Of a DNA stretch of 64,000 nucleotides, positions 1 through 9,128 are shown piece after piece; the stretch's first letter is position 1, and each line of letters starts with the position of its first letter. The stretch covers positions 62,001-126,000 of the forward strand of contig JACKEQ010000004.1 in assembly GCA_020632885.1 (NCBI GenBank), written 5' to 3'. The notes beneath the pieces were generated by a model. It saw only the letters and a program-made list of their open reading frames with translations. It made no database searches and was not told the origin of the DNA. Source of the DNA: Alphaproteobacteria bacterium (GTDB lineage Bacteria > Myxococcota_A > UBA796 > GCA-2862545). The translations under genes and the position numbers were made by a program.

Positions 1-447
1 GATCCCGCCGCCCCCCTCGACCTCCGGGGCTCGGCGCTCGGTGCGCTGGCCAGCCTGGGTCACCTCACGGCGGACGGGGGCGCCGACCGCGCGTCGGCCG
101 TGCTCGCCGCGGTCGAGCCCACCCGGCTGGGCGACTACCTGGCCGGCCTCCTGCGGCTCGCGCGCGAGGTGCTCTCCGATGGCGAGGGCCTGCTGCGCGC
201 CGTCGACGCGTCCCTCGCCGCCATGGACGAGGTGGCCTTCCTCGCCGCCCTGCCGTCCCTCCGGGTCGCCTTCCACCAGCTCCCCACGCGCGAGCGGGCG
301 GACGTCGGCCGATCGGTCGCGGCCCTCCATGGCCGCGTGGGGGCACGGCTCACCGCAAGGCTCGCCCACGACCCCGCCCTGGTCGCGCGAGGCATGGCGC
401 TCGAGGCCCTCGCCGAGGCCTGGCGCGCCCACCTGGGGGTCCCGTGA
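1..447 (+). CDS. C-terminal part of a DUF5682-like protein (5' end outside window)
   Basis: An open frame enters from the left edge in frame 1 and ends at TGA 445-447, giving about 148 residues of a longer protein. It is alpha-helical and has a stretch (FLAALPSLRVAFHQL, then a T-R-E-R motif) that resembles the C-terminal end of DUF5682 proteins as I remember them. Its stop overlaps the GTG start of a vWA gene, which is followed by a SWIM zinc-finger gene. DUF5682, vWA, SWIM and MoxR genes are often neighbours in bacteria, which supports the call. The function of DUF5682 is not established. The family assignment is moderate because only the tail is visible. Confidence 0.6.
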   Translation, partial: DPAAPLDLRGSALGALASLGHLTADGGADRASAVLAAVEPTRLGDYLAGLLRLAREVLSDGEGLLRAVDASLAAMDEVAFLAALPSLRVAFHQLPTRERADVGRSVAALHGRVGARLTARLAHDPALVARGMALEALAEAWRAHLGVP

Positions 448-1565
448 CCGACCCTCTCGCGCGGTGGCGCCTCGTGCTCGGAGAGGCCGGCCAGGCCGGG
501 CTGGGAGCCACCCTGGGTCCCGACGCCGCCCGGATGGACGCGGCCCTCCACTGGCTGTACGGCCGTGAGCCCGGCGAGGGCGGGGGTGCCGCACAGGGGC
601 CGCGCCAGGCGGGCGACGGCCCCTCGCAGCTCACCGTCCCGGACTGGATCAACGAGGTCCACACGCTCTTCCCGAAGGAGACCATCGAGCGCCTCGAGAA
701 GGACGCGGTGGAGACGTACGGCATCGCGGAGGTGGTGACCGACCCCGCCGTGCTCGAGCGCGCCGAGCCCAACCCGGCCCTGCTCCGCGCGGTGCTGCAG
801 ACCAAGCACCTCATGGACGAGCGCCTGCTCGCGGCGGCCCGGACGCTCGTGAAGAAGGTCGTGCAGCAGCTCGTGGACGAGCTCGCCGAGGAGGTGCGCA
901 CGCCGCTCCACGGCCTGGTCGCCCGGGACCGCTCGTCCCGCTTCGCCCGGGGGCCGCTGGACCTCCGGCGCACCCTCCGGGGCAACCTGAAGAACGTCGA
1001 CCGCCAGTCGGGTCAGCTCGTCGTCGATCGCACCTGGTTCTTCGAGCGCCGCACCCGCCGGCTCGACACGTGGCAGATCCTCGTGGTGGTCGACCAGTCC
1101 GGGTCCATGCTGGACTCCACGATCCACGCGGCCGTCACGGCCTCCATCCTCGCCGGGCTGCCCGGGATCCGTAGCCACCTCATCGCCTTCGACACCGAGG
1201 TGGTCGACCTCTCGAGCGACGTCCGCGCCCCCGTCCAGACGCTGATGAGCGTGCAGCTCGGGGGCGGCACCTACATCGCGAAGGCCGTGGAGTACGCCGC
1301 GGGGCTCGTCCAGGCGCCTTCCCGCGCCATCCTGGTCCTCATCACGGACTTCTTCGAGGGCGACACCCCGGGCCGGCTGGAGCGCATCGTGGGCGACCTC
1401 GTGGCCCAGGGCACCCTCGTGCTCGGGCTGGCGGCCCTCGACCGGGAGTGCGTGCCCGCGTACGACCGCGAGCTCGCGGGGCGGCTGGTGAAGCGCGGCG
1501 CCCACGTGGGCGCGATGACGCCCGGGCAGCTCGCCACCTGGATCGCCGAGAGGATCCGCCGGTGA
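444..1565 (+). CDS. von Willebrand factor A (vWA) domain protein
   Basis: 373 residues. The C-terminal half is a vWA domain with an intact metal-ion-dependent adhesion site: DQSGSM starts at D217, preceded by the strand ILVVV, and a GGGTYI stretch follows as the expected later MIDAS Thr region. The N-terminal half (about 1-190) is helical and unassigned. There is no signal peptide, so a cytoplasmic role is likely. GTG start 444 lies in a GTGA overlap with the upstream DUF5682-like stop, and its own stop overlaps the next start, so the three genes look translationally coupled. Such vWA proteins usually work with a MoxR AAA ATPase; no MoxR is adjacent here, though one could lie left of the window. 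Confidence 0.9.
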   Translation: MTDPLARWRLVLGEAGQAGLGATLGPDAARMDAALHWLYGREPGEGGGAAQGPRQAGDGPSQLTVPDWINEVHTLFPKETIERLEKDAVETYGIAEVVTDPAVLERAEPNPALLRAVLQTKHLMDERLLAAARTLVKKVVQQLVDELAEEVRTPLHGLVARDRSSRFARGPLDLRRTLRGNLKNVDRQSGQLVVDRTWFFERRTRRLDTWQILVVVDQSGSMLDSTIHAAVTASILAGLPGIRSHLIAFDTEVVDLSSDVRAPVQTLMSVQLGGGTYIAKAVEYAAGLVQAPSRAILVLITDFFEGDTPGRLERIVGDLVAQGTLVLGLAALDRECVPAYDRELAGRLVKRGAHVGAMTPGQLATWIAERIRR

Positions 1566-3451
1566 GGTCCGACCTCCTCGCCCTGGACGACGACGCGCTG
1601 GCCACGCTGGCCAACCGCGGCCTCGTGAAGCGCGCCCGCAAGGAGGTCGACCGCGGCGACGGTCCGTCCCTGACGGCCGACGGCGAGACCGTGGTGGCCA
1701 CCTTCGCGGACGGCACCGTCACCACCCTCCCGCCCGGCGTGGCCCTCCAGCACGCACCGTGTTCCTGCGGGGCCTCCGCGGTCTGCAGGCACCGTGTGGC
1801 CACCGTGATGGCGGCACGCGCGGCCGGGGGCCCCGAGACGTCCGTGCAGGTGGGCCTCCCACCCCTCGACATCGACGACGACGCGCTGCTGGCGCGCCTC
1901 GGGCGCCGGCTGCTCACGAAGGCCGAGCGCCTCCGCGACGCCGGGGTCACGGCCACCGTCCGCACGACGAGCCCGCCCGAGGTGCTGCTGCCCACGTGCA
2001 CCGTGCGCTTCCTCGTGCCCTGGGAGCTCGCCCACGCGCGCTGTGACTGCCGGGACGGGGTGGACTGCGCGCACACGGCGCTGGCGGTGTGGGCGCTGCG
2101 GGCCGCGGACCTCGGGCTCGCGGAGTCCGTCGTGTCGCTCGGGACCGCGGGGGCCTCGGATGCGGACCTCCTGGCGCGCCTGGAGGCCCTGGAGGCCGAC
2201 GTGCTCGCCCACGGGTGGACCGGGGCCGTCGACGCCCTCGTGGGCCGCGTGGAGGCCCTGGAGGCCGAGGCAGGGCACGCGGGCCTGGTCTGGCTGGCCG
2301 ACCTCCTCGCGACCCTCCGCGAGGCCGTGGGTCGCTACACGGCGGGGCACCGGGCGGCCGATGCGCACAGCGTGGGAGCCCTCGTCGGCGAGCTGGGCCT
2401 CCGTGCGCGCACGCCGCCCGGACCGGCGCTGCCCCGCGCCTGGCTGCACGGGGAGGGCCGGATGGAGCGCACGTCCCTCGACCACACCGTGCTGCGCGGC
2501 ATCGGCGCGCGTGTGCGGCCGGACGGGGACACCACGGTGCTCCAGGTGTTCCTGCGCGACGGCGACGCCCGCGATGCGCTGGTGCTCATGCGGCGGCACG
2601 ACGGCGCGCCCGACGGGGAGGCCCTCGCCCGGCGACGCCTCCTCGGGAGCACCGTGGCGACCGTGTGCACCGGCAACATCACCACGCGGGCCGCGTCGCG
2701 TCTGCCCAACCGGGCCGTGGAGGTCGGGGGTCAGACCTCCCGCCAGACGGCCGTCCTGCCCGATGGTGGTGCGTCCCTCGAGCGGGCCGCCCGCCCGCTG
2801 GCGGAGGTCCGCGAGGAGCTCGCCGGACGCGTGCCCTCGGCCCTCGGCCCGCGGATCCGGGCGTCGCGGGTGGTGCTCACGGCGTTCACCGAGGTCCGGG
2901 AGATCGCCTGGGATCCCGGCACCGAGACGCTCTGGGCGGTGGTCGCGGACGCCGACACCGAGGCCCTGGTGGTGGCGCCGTGGACGGAGGTCGCGCCCGG
3001 GCGCCCGGTGGCCGTGCTGGAGGCCCTCCAGGCGGACGGACCGTGGCAGCTCTCCGCGGAGGCGCGCCTGCACGGGGGCTCGTTGCGACTCGAGCCCCTC
3101 CTGATCCGCGCGGACGGGCGCACCGTCGCACCCGACCTGGAGCCTTCGCGCCCCGTGCCCGACGACGTCGTCGTGGCGGCGCTCCCGGGGGCCCACGACC
3201 CCCTGGTCGAGGTGCTCGCCGACACCCGAGCCCTGCTCGCGGAGGTGGCCGGACGCGGGGTCGGAGCGCCGGGGCCGTCGCGGTGCGCGCGCCAGGCGGA
3301 CCAGCTCGTCGGGCTCGGCCTGGCGGGGCTCGGCGACGCGGTGCGCGCCATCGGGGTCGACGGAGACCGGGTCGGCGCCTGGCGGGAGGCGTGGGCCCGG
3401 GTCGTGCTCACCACGTACGCCCTCGGCAGGGGCGATCCGCCACACCCCTGA
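1562..3451 (+). CDS. SWIM zinc-finger family protein with two SWIM motifs
   Basis: 629 residues from GTG 1562, which shares GTGA with the vWA stop. Two SWIM-type CxC-x5-CxH motifs are visible: C67, C69, C75, H77 and C161, C163, C169, H171. Each is followed by a helix starting with Ala/Val residues, as expected for SWIM fingers. The remaining 450 residues are unassigned and contain many short Val/Leu-rich strands. SWIM fingers bind DNA or protein, and this family is repeatedly encoded beside vWA and DUF5682 genes, but its role is unknown. In-frame sequence upstream to 1448 is overlap with the vWA gene and was excluded because the GTGA coupling gives a natural start. Confidence 0.88.
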   Translation: MRSDLLALDDDALATLANRGLVKRARKEVDRGDGPSLTADGETVVATFADGTVTTLPPGVALQHAPCSCGASAVCRHRVATVMAARAAGGPETSVQVGLPPLDIDDDALLARLGRRLLTKAERLRDAGVTATVRTTSPPEVLLPTCTVRFLVPWELAHARCDCRDGVDCAHTALAVWALRAADLGLAESVVSLGTAGASDADLLARLEALEADVLAHGWTGAVDALVGRVEALEAEAGHAGLVWLADLLATLREAVGRYTAGHRAADAHSVGALVGELGLRARTPPGPALPRAWLHGEGRMERTSLDHTVLRGIGARVRPDGDTTVLQVFLRDGDARDALVLMRRHDGAPDGEALARRRLLGSTVATVCTGNITTRAASRLPNRAVEVGGQTSRQTAVLPDGGASLERAARPLAEVREELAGRVPSALGPRIRASRVVLTAFTEVREIAWDPGTETLWAVVADADTEALVVAPWTEVAPGRPVAVLEALQADGPWQLSAEARLHGGSLRLEPLLIRADGRTVAPDLEPSRPVPDDVVVAALPGAHDPLVEVLADTRALLAEVAGRGVGAPGPSRCARQADQLVGLGLAGLGDAVRAIGVDGDRVGAWREAWARVVLTTYALGRGDPPHP

Positions 3452-3494
3452 CGCGAGATCCGCGCGCGAACGCCACTCACGACGGGCTGTGGGC

Positions 3495-3500
3495 TAGGTT
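3495..3500 (+). promoter_or_regulatory. Candidate -10 box TAGGTT
   Basis: TAGGTT sits 24 nt before the ATG at 3524, in the only intergenic space (72 bp) between the SWIM gene and the ferritin-like fusion. An SD-like GGGAG follows at about 3512-3516. No convincing -35 is visible. Confidence 0.35.
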
Positions 3501-3523
3501 GCCCCGTCACCCGGGAGCACCGC

Positions 3524-5512
3524 ATGTCCGAGCCCACCCTCGTCGTCCACCATCGTGAGCAGCTCGCCGAGCTCCTGACCGAAGCCGTCGACGTCGAGCA
3601 CAACCTGATGTGCTGCTACCTCTACGCGGCCTGGTCCCTGAAGGCGGGCGAGGCGGACGGGCTGACTGCGGAGCAGGCGGACGCCGTCGGGCGCTGGCGG
3701 AACGCCATCCTCCACGTCGCCATCGACGAGATGACGCACTTCGCCAACGCCAACAACATCCTCGCGGCCATCGGGGCCCGGCCGCGGATCGGGCGTCCCA
3801 ACTTCCCCGTCGGGCCGGGCCTCCATCCGGCGGACGTGCTCGTGGCGCTCCACCCGTTCGATGAGAGCACCATCCAGCACTTCGTGTTCCTCGAGCGCCC
3901 CGAGGGTGTGGACGAACCGGACGGGTCGGCCTTCCACCACGACCGGACCTACGTGCGCGCCACCTCCGAGCAGAAGCTCATGCCGAGCGCCCAGGACTTC
4001 GCGACGGTCGGGCACCTCTACCGCGGCATCGAGGACGGCCTGCGCTCCCTCGCGGCCGAGCTCGGCGAAGAGGCCCTGTTCGTGGGCTCGAAGGAGGCCC
4101 AGATCCGCCCGGACCACGTGCAGCTGGACGGTCTCGTGGCCGTCACCGACCTCGCGTCCGCCCTGCAGGCCGTGGCCAACATCGTCGAGCAGGGCGAGGG
4201 CAACGTCGACAACCCCGAGAGCTCGCACTACCGCCGGTTCTGTGCGGTCCGGGACGAGCTCGCGGCCCTCACCGCCGCCGATCCCTCGTTCCAGCCCGCC
4301 CGGCCCGTGGCCCACAACCCCGTCCAGCGCCAGCCGCCCGAGCCCCGCGGCAAGGTCTGGATCGGCGCGCCGGACGCCGCCCGGGTGCTCGACCTCGGCA
4401 ACGCGGTCTACAACCACATGCTCCGCACGCTCGGCAGCGTGTACAGCGAGGTCCCGGACGCCGCGCGCGCCGGCCTCGTGGGCGAGGCCATCGGCCTCAT
4501 GAAGGTCCTCGTGCCCCTCAACGGCGTGCTCACCCGGCTGCCCGCCCACACGGCTCCCGAGCCGACCGCTGGCATGTCCTTCGCCGTCACCCGCGCCATC
4601 CGCGTACCCCCCGCCGAGAGCGCTGTGCCCGTGCTCTCCGAGGCCACCGCGAGCCTGGCCGCCGGCGCCAGGCGGCTGGCGGACGTGGACCCCGCGTTCA
4701 CCGCCATGGCGGACGACCTCGCGCGCATGGCCACCCGGCTGGGCCGCCTGCCTCGCGGGCTCTCCGGGGCTCCGGCGGCCGCCGACACCGCCAGCGCGAC
4801 GTCCGGCACCCTGGAGCGCTCCTCCGACCCCAGCATCCCGCCGAGGGAGATCGTGGACGGGGTGGAGATCGTCCAGGGCGAGCACATCGAGCTGCACTTC
4901 GACACCAAGCGCTGCATCCACACCCGCTACTGCGTGCTCGGGTCCCCGGAGGTGTTCGTGGGCAACGTCGTGGGCCCGTGGCTCCGGCCGGACGCCGTGG
5001 ACCCCGAGCGCCTCGCGGAGCTGGCGCACAGCTGCCCGTCCGGGGCGGTCCGCTACCGTCGCAAGGACGGGAGGCCCGACGAGCAGCCTCCCACCGTGAA
5101 CCGCGTGCGCGTATACGAGAACGGGCCGTACGCGGTCACGGCGGACCTCCGGATCACCGGAGATGCGGGCCCCCGCGTGCGCGCCGTGCTCTGCCGCTGC
5201 GGGCGGTCGAAGCGGAAGCCCTTCTGCGACGGCAGCCATGCGGACGGCTTCGTGGCCACTGGCGAGATCGCGAAGCACGAGGACCGCGTGGAGGACCTCG
5301 ATCCCCGGGGCGGCGCGCTCGACGTGGTGCCCCAGCAGGACGGGCCCCTCATCGTGCGGGGTCCCGTGGAGATCTGCCGGTCTACGGGCGCCACGGTGGC
5401 GAAGGTCACGAAGTGCGCGCTCTGCCGGTGCGGCCAGTCGTCCAACAAGCCCTTCTGCGACGGCACGCACGCGAAGGTGGGCTTCAAGAGCGCGGACACC
5501 TCCGAGATCTAG
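3524..5512 (+). CDS. Ferritin-like / 4Fe-4S mono-cluster / double CDGSH iron-sulfur fusion protein
   Basis: 662 residues with several modules. Residues about 10-230 form a ferritin-like domain of the type found in VioB (E25-H26 in EHNLMCCYLY, then IDEMTHFANANN with the second Glu/His ligand set). After a helical middle, about residues 450-515 form a divergent 4Fe-4S domain (Fer4_19 type; CIHTRYC, then CPSGAVRY). Two CDGSH modules follow, each with a CxC..C..H ligand set: CRCG...PFCDGSH and CRCG...PFCDGTH. A redox or iron-handling role is likely; the substrate is unknown. It has no signal peptide. The ATG follows GGGAG. Its stop shares CTAG (5509-5512) with the convergent adaptor gene. Confidence 0.88.
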   Translation: MSEPTLVVHHREQLAELLTEAVDVEHNLMCCYLYAAWSLKAGEADGLTAEQADAVGRWRNAILHVAIDEMTHFANANNILAAIGARPRIGRPNFPVGPGLHPADVLVALHPFDESTIQHFVFLERPEGVDEPDGSAFHHDRTYVRATSEQKLMPSAQDFATVGHLYRGIEDGLRSLAAELGEEALFVGSKEAQIRPDHVQLDGLVAVTDLASALQAVANIVEQGEGNVDNPESSHYRRFCAVRDELAALTAADPSFQPARPVAHNPVQRQPPEPRGKVWIGAPDAARVLDLGNAVYNHMLRTLGSVYSEVPDAARAGLVGEAIGLMKVLVPLNGVLTRLPAHTAPEPTAGMSFAVTRAIRVPPAESAVPVLSEATASLAAGARRLADVDPAFTAMADDLARMATRLGRLPRGLSGAPAAADTASATSGTLERSSDPSIPPREIVDGVEIVQGEHIELHFDTKRCIHTRYCVLGSPEVFVGNVVGPWLRPDAVDPERLAELAHSCPSGAVRYRRKDGRPDEQPPTVNRVRVYENGPYAVTADLRITGDAGPRVRAVLCRCGRSKRKPFCDGSHADGFVATGEIAKHEDRVEDLDPRGGALDVVPQQDGPLIVRGPVEICRSTGATVAKVTKCALCRCGQSSNKPFCDGTHAKVGFKSADTSEI

Positions 5513-6648
5513 CGCCCCCGGCGGCCCCCGCCCTCGGAGCGGGGTGCGCCACCCCCGCCACGACCGGGCTTCTTCACGCGCTCGTCGGCCTTCAGGCCCT
5601 CGAGCACCTCCACGTGGATGCCGTCCGAGAGCCCGAGCTTCACCTCGCGCTTCTCGAACCGCTGGGCCCCGACCTCCACCTCCACCCACGGGGAGGCGCC
5701 GCCCTTCTCGTAGTGCACCACCCCCTCGTCCAGCGCGAGCACCTCGTCGCGCCGGTCGAGCACGATGTCCGCGTTCGCCGAGCTGCCGGCACGGATGAAC
5801 ACACCCTCCCCCACGGGGTCGAGGGCCGCACGGATGGCGAACTGCACGCTGCCGTCCACGACCGCACCCTTGGGGCTGATGTACTCGAGCTGGCCGCCGA
5901 AGGTCTTGCCGCGGATCGCGCCCACCACGAGCTGGATCGGCATCCCCTCGCGGATCCGCCCGACCTCCGACTCGTCCACGGTGCCCTCGAACACCATGTC
6001 GCTCATGTCGGCGACGGTGGCGATGGTGGTCCCGTCGTTGAAGGTGTTGCTCTCGATGACCGAAGCACCCGCCTCCACCGGCACGTCGAGCACCATGCCC
6101 GCGACCGTCGAGCGGACCTCGGTGGCGACGTTGCCCGAGCCCCGCACGGCCCCCTCGCGCACGACCGTGAGCGCGGCCTGGGCGTTCGCCAGGTCGGCGC
6201 CCGCGAGCTTGGCGTCCAGCACGGCGGCATCCCGCTCGGCCACGGAGATGGCGCCGCTCGTGAAGAGCTGGTCGGCCCGCTTCCGCCGGACGTTCGCGTC
6301 CTCCGCGGCGATCGAGGCCGAACGGACGCGGCTCTGCGCGGACGTGAGGCTCGAGGCGTCCGGGATGACCTGGATGCGTGCGATGAGGTCTCCGCGACCC
6401 ACCGTGTCGCCGGGCTCCACGAGCAGCTCGGACACCACGCCGCTGACGCGGCTCTTGATGTCCACCTCGACCCTCGGGACGATGGCGCCGGTGGCCACGG
6501 TCTTGAGCACCACGTCGCGGTTGGCGACGGCGACCGTGTCGAACGTCTCGGGCACCTCGCGGGACTTCCACCACAGGAAGCCCATGGTGAGCGCGAAGAC
6601 GCCCAGGAGGCCGACGAGGGTGAAGAATCCGAGGACTCGCTTGAGCAT
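5509..6648 (-). CDS. Periplasmic adaptor (membrane fusion) protein of a MacB-type exporter
   Basis: 379 residues. An N-terminal membrane anchor (residues about 3-24) is followed by a biotinyl-lipoyl-like half (VDIKSRVSGVVSELLVEPGDTV), a coiled-coil hairpin (about 90-150), the second half of the lipoyl domain (STVAGMVLDVPVEAG) and beta-barrel/membrane-proximal regions. This is the HlyD/MacA family, which links an inner-membrane ABC exporter to an outer-membrane channel. The C-terminus is Gly/Arg-rich. The ATG at 6648 overlaps the upstream permease stop by one base. It is the last gene of a four-gene operon (9797 down to 5509). The start is well defined because upstream in-frame sequence lies inside the permease gene. 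Confidence 0.92.
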   Translation of the reverse strand: MLKRVLGFFTLVGLLGVFALTMGFLWWKSREVPETFDTVAVANRDVVLKTVATGAIVPRVEVDIKSRVSGVVSELLVEPGDTVGRGDLIARIQVIPDASSLTSAQSRVRSASIAAEDANVRRKRADQLFTSGAISVAERDAAVLDAKLAGADLANAQAALTVVREGAVRGSGNVATEVRSTVAGMVLDVPVEAGASVIESNTFNDGTTIATVADMSDMVFEGTVDESEVGRIREGMPIQLVVGAIRGKTFGGQLEYISPKGAVVDGSVQFAIRAALDPVGEGVFIRAGSSANADIVLDRRDEVLALDEGVVHYEKGGASPWVEVEVGAQRFEKREVKLGLSDGIHVEVLEGLKADERVKKPGRGGGGAPRSEGGGRRGR

Positions 6649-7892
6649 CAGGACCTCAATGCGGCGGCCGGCTCGATGGCGGCCGCGTGACGGGCAGGGA
6701 TGAGCCCCGCGAACAAGCCCCCGACGATCAACACGCCGATGGCGCCGAGGGCGACGCGCAGATCGACGGAGGGCGGGCCCATGGACCCCGAGCCCTCCCC
6801 GAGAGCGCTCGAGGCGAGCTCGAGCACCCCGACGCCCACCACGAGGCCGGCGTAGCCCGCGACGGCCGTGAGCATCAGGGCCTCCTGCAGGATCATCGTC
6901 ACCACCGAGACCCGCGTGGCACCGAGGGCACGACGGAGCCCGATCTCCGCGGTGCGCTCGCGCACGGTGACCAACAGGATGTTGCTGACGCCCACCACGC
7001 CCGAGAGCAGCGTGGCGGACCCGACCACCCACACCAGCAGCCGGATGGCCGCGAACAGGTTCACGATCTTCTGGAACTCCTCCTGGGAGTTCCGCGACCC
7101 GAAGGCGTTCAGGTCGTCCGGGTGGACCACGAGGCGCTCGGCGAGGGTGGCCCGCATGGCGGCCTCCAGCTCGCTGGCGGGCACCTCCGGACGCGCGGTG
7201 GCCGTGAACCAGCCCACGTAGTCTCGGTAGCTCGCGAAGGCGCTCTGGAAGGTCGTGAAGGGCAGGTGCACGACGTTCTCGACGCGCTCGGCGTCCTCGC
7301 CGCCCAGCGGGGTGTCGAAGACCCCGACCACGCGGAAGGCCACGCCGTTCACCGTGAGCACGGACCCGATGACGGGCTCGCCGGGCCCGTAGAGGTCGTC
7401 CATGACGGGCTTCCCGATGACCGCGACCTTCCGCTCCTCGTCGAGGTCGCGCTGGTTGAGCCACCGGCCGAGCGGGAACGTCATGGGCTGGACCTCCGCC
7501 CACTCCGGCACGTCGCCGTTCACCTGGTAGTTCCCGAGCTCGCTGCCGTGCACGACGTTCACCCCGCTGCGCCAGCCGCCCAGGCGGTTCCGCGGGGCCA
7601 GCACCGCCAGGCCCGGGAGCTCGCGGAGGGCCTCGATCTCCGCGTTGGACGGCCGGACCGACCGGTTCGCGGGCAGTCCCCTGTACGGCAGCGACGCCGT
7701 GCGTCCCCAGACGAACACGGCGTTCGTGAACGTCCCGCCCACGGTGTCCTGCATGCCGCGCTCGAGCCCGTTGCCGAAGCCGATCATCAGGATGAGCATG
7801 AACATGCCCCAGAACACACCGGAGATCGTGAGCAGCGTGCGGACGCGGTTCCGCGACACCACGTCCCAGAGCTCGAGCCAGCTCTCGGGCAT
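6648..7892 (-). CDS. MacB-type ABC transporter permease
   Basis: 414 residues with the MacB/FtsX architecture: one N-terminal membrane helix (RTLLTISGVFWGMFMLILMI), a periplasmic domain of about 230 residues (MacB_PCD type), and three C-terminal helices beginning with a VGVSNILLVTVRERTAEIGL segment characteristic of the family. It pairs with the second permease, the ATPase and the adaptor. MacB-type systems use ATP to drive transport of periplasmic substrates (peptides, lipoproteins, toxins); the substrate here cannot be told. ATG 7892 shares one base with the upstream permease stop. Confidence 0.93.
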   Translation of the reverse strand: MPESWLELWDVVSRNRVRTLLTISGVFWGMFMLILMIGFGNGLERGMQDTVGGTFTNAVFVWGRTASLPYRGLPANRSVRPSNAEIEALRELPGLAVLAPRNRLGGWRSGVNVVHGSELGNYQVNGDVPEWAEVQPMTFPLGRWLNQRDLDEERKVAVIGKPVMDDLYGPGEPVIGSVLTVNGVAFRVVGVFDTPLGGEDAERVENVVHLPFTTFQSAFASYRDYVGWFTATARPEVPASELEAAMRATLAERLVVHPDDLNAFGSRNSQEEFQKIVNLFAAIRLLVWVVGSATLLSGVVGVSNILLVTVRERTAEIGLRRALGATRVSVVTMILQEALMLTAVAGYAGLVVGVGVLELASSALGEGSGSMGPPSVDLRVALGAIGVLIVGGLFAGLIPARHAAAIEPAAALRS

Positions 7893-9127
7893 CACTCCTC
7901 CCTCAGCGCGACGATGGGGTCGAGGGTGGCCGCCCGCCACGCGGGCACGAGACCGCCGAGACACCCGGCCACCACGAGGAGCACGAGCGCCCCGACCGCC
8001 GTGGACAGCTCGATGTCGGGGTCCCGGATGTAGTCGTTCTCGGGGACCCAGCGCCGCAGGCCCTCCACCACCAGCAGACCCGCGATGAGCCCGGCGTAGC
8101 CGGCCGTCCCGGTGAGCAGCAGCGCCTCGGCCAGGATCATGCGCACGATGCTCCCCGGGGTCGCACCCAGGGCCTTGCGGAGCCCGATCTCCTGGGTCCG
8201 CTCCTTCACGGACACCAGGAGGATGTTGCTCACCCCCACGATGCCGGCCGCCACGGTGCCCGCTCCCACGAGCCACACGAACGCCGCGAGCATGTCGAAG
8301 ATGCTCTGCACCCGCACGAACTCCTCGACGTTGTTGCGGATCCGGACGGCCCGTCGGTCGGCCGGGCTCACGCCGTGGGCGCGAGAGAGCATCTCGCGCA
8401 CCTCGTCCTCGATGGCGACGGCGTCCGCCATGTGGGCGTCGTCGATCGTGAACATCACCTGGTCCACGCGGTCGGCCCCCGCGAAGGACGCCTGGGCCGT
8501 GGTGATCGGCAGGTAGATCTGCGACTCCTCGTTCACCCCGCCGACGTCGCGGAAGGTGCCCACCACCTTGAACATCGCGCCGCCGATGTCGATCCACTCG
8601 CCGATGGGCGGGTGATCCCCGAAGAGGGTGCCCACGATCTGCACCCCGATGACGGCGACCTTCCGCTTCTCGAGGAGGTCGGCCTCGTCGAGGAAGCGGC
8701 CCGTCTCCACGAGGGTGTTCTCGAGGTACCGGTGGTCCGGGTGCACGGCCCGGAAGTCCGCCGCCACGATCTTGCCCTGCCACCGTACGGAGTCCGGGAT
8801 GGGCGGGTAGAAGCGGCTGGAGATCTTCTCCAGCCCGTCCACGCGGGCCTCCACGAGCTCGTGGTCGCGGTTGGTGTACCGGAGCCGCTCGCCCACCGGG
8901 TGCCCCTGGTAGGGGATGGTCCGGCGGCCGCGGTAGACCCAGATGCTGTTCACCGCGTCGTCCCGGTACATCCAGCGCACGTTGTTCTCGAGGCCGCGCC
9001 CGAGCCCGAGCAGCACGACGAGCACGAAGATGCCCCAGGCCACCGAGAGGGCCGTCATCACGGTGCGGACGCGGTTGCGCAGCAACACGTCCAGCAGCTC
9101 GAGGAACCCGTCGAGGAGGCCCGCCAC
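7892..9127 (-). CDS. MacB-type ABC transporter permease (second subunit)
   Basis: 411 residues with the same fold as its downstream neighbour: N-terminal helix (TVMTALSVAWGIFVLVVLLG), periplasmic domain, then three helices introduced by GVSNILLVSVKERTQEIGLRKALGA. Having two different full-length permeases rather than one homodimeric MacB suggests a heterodimeric exporter. It lies one base after the ATPase stop, and its own stop overlaps the next ATG. The periplasmic domains of the two permeases differ clearly in sequence, so they are not a recent duplication. Confidence 0.93.
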   Translation of the reverse strand: MAGLLDGFLELLDVLLRNRVRTVMTALSVAWGIFVLVVLLGLGRGLENNVRWMYRDDAVNSIWVYRGRRTIPYQGHPVGERLRYTNRDHELVEARVDGLEKISSRFYPPIPDSVRWQGKIVAADFRAVHPDHRYLENTLVETGRFLDEADLLEKRKVAVIGVQIVGTLFGDHPPIGEWIDIGGAMFKVVGTFRDVGGVNEESQIYLPITTAQASFAGADRVDQVMFTIDDAHMADAVAIEDEVREMLSRAHGVSPADRRAVRIRNNVEEFVRVQSIFDMLAAFVWLVGAGTVAAGIVGVSNILLVSVKERTQEIGLRKALGATPGSIVRMILAEALLLTGTAGYAGLIAGLLVVEGLRRWVPENDYIRDPDIELSTAVGALVLLVVAGCLGGLVPAWRAATLDPIVALREE

Positions 9128-9128
9128 G

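Noticed and set aside
135..1505. 456-codon open frame on the minus strand
   Set aside because: It is antisense to the vWA gene, whose MIDAS motif and coupling are clear; its translation is low-complexity (His/Arg/Glu-rich) as expected for a shadow frame in GC-rich DNA.
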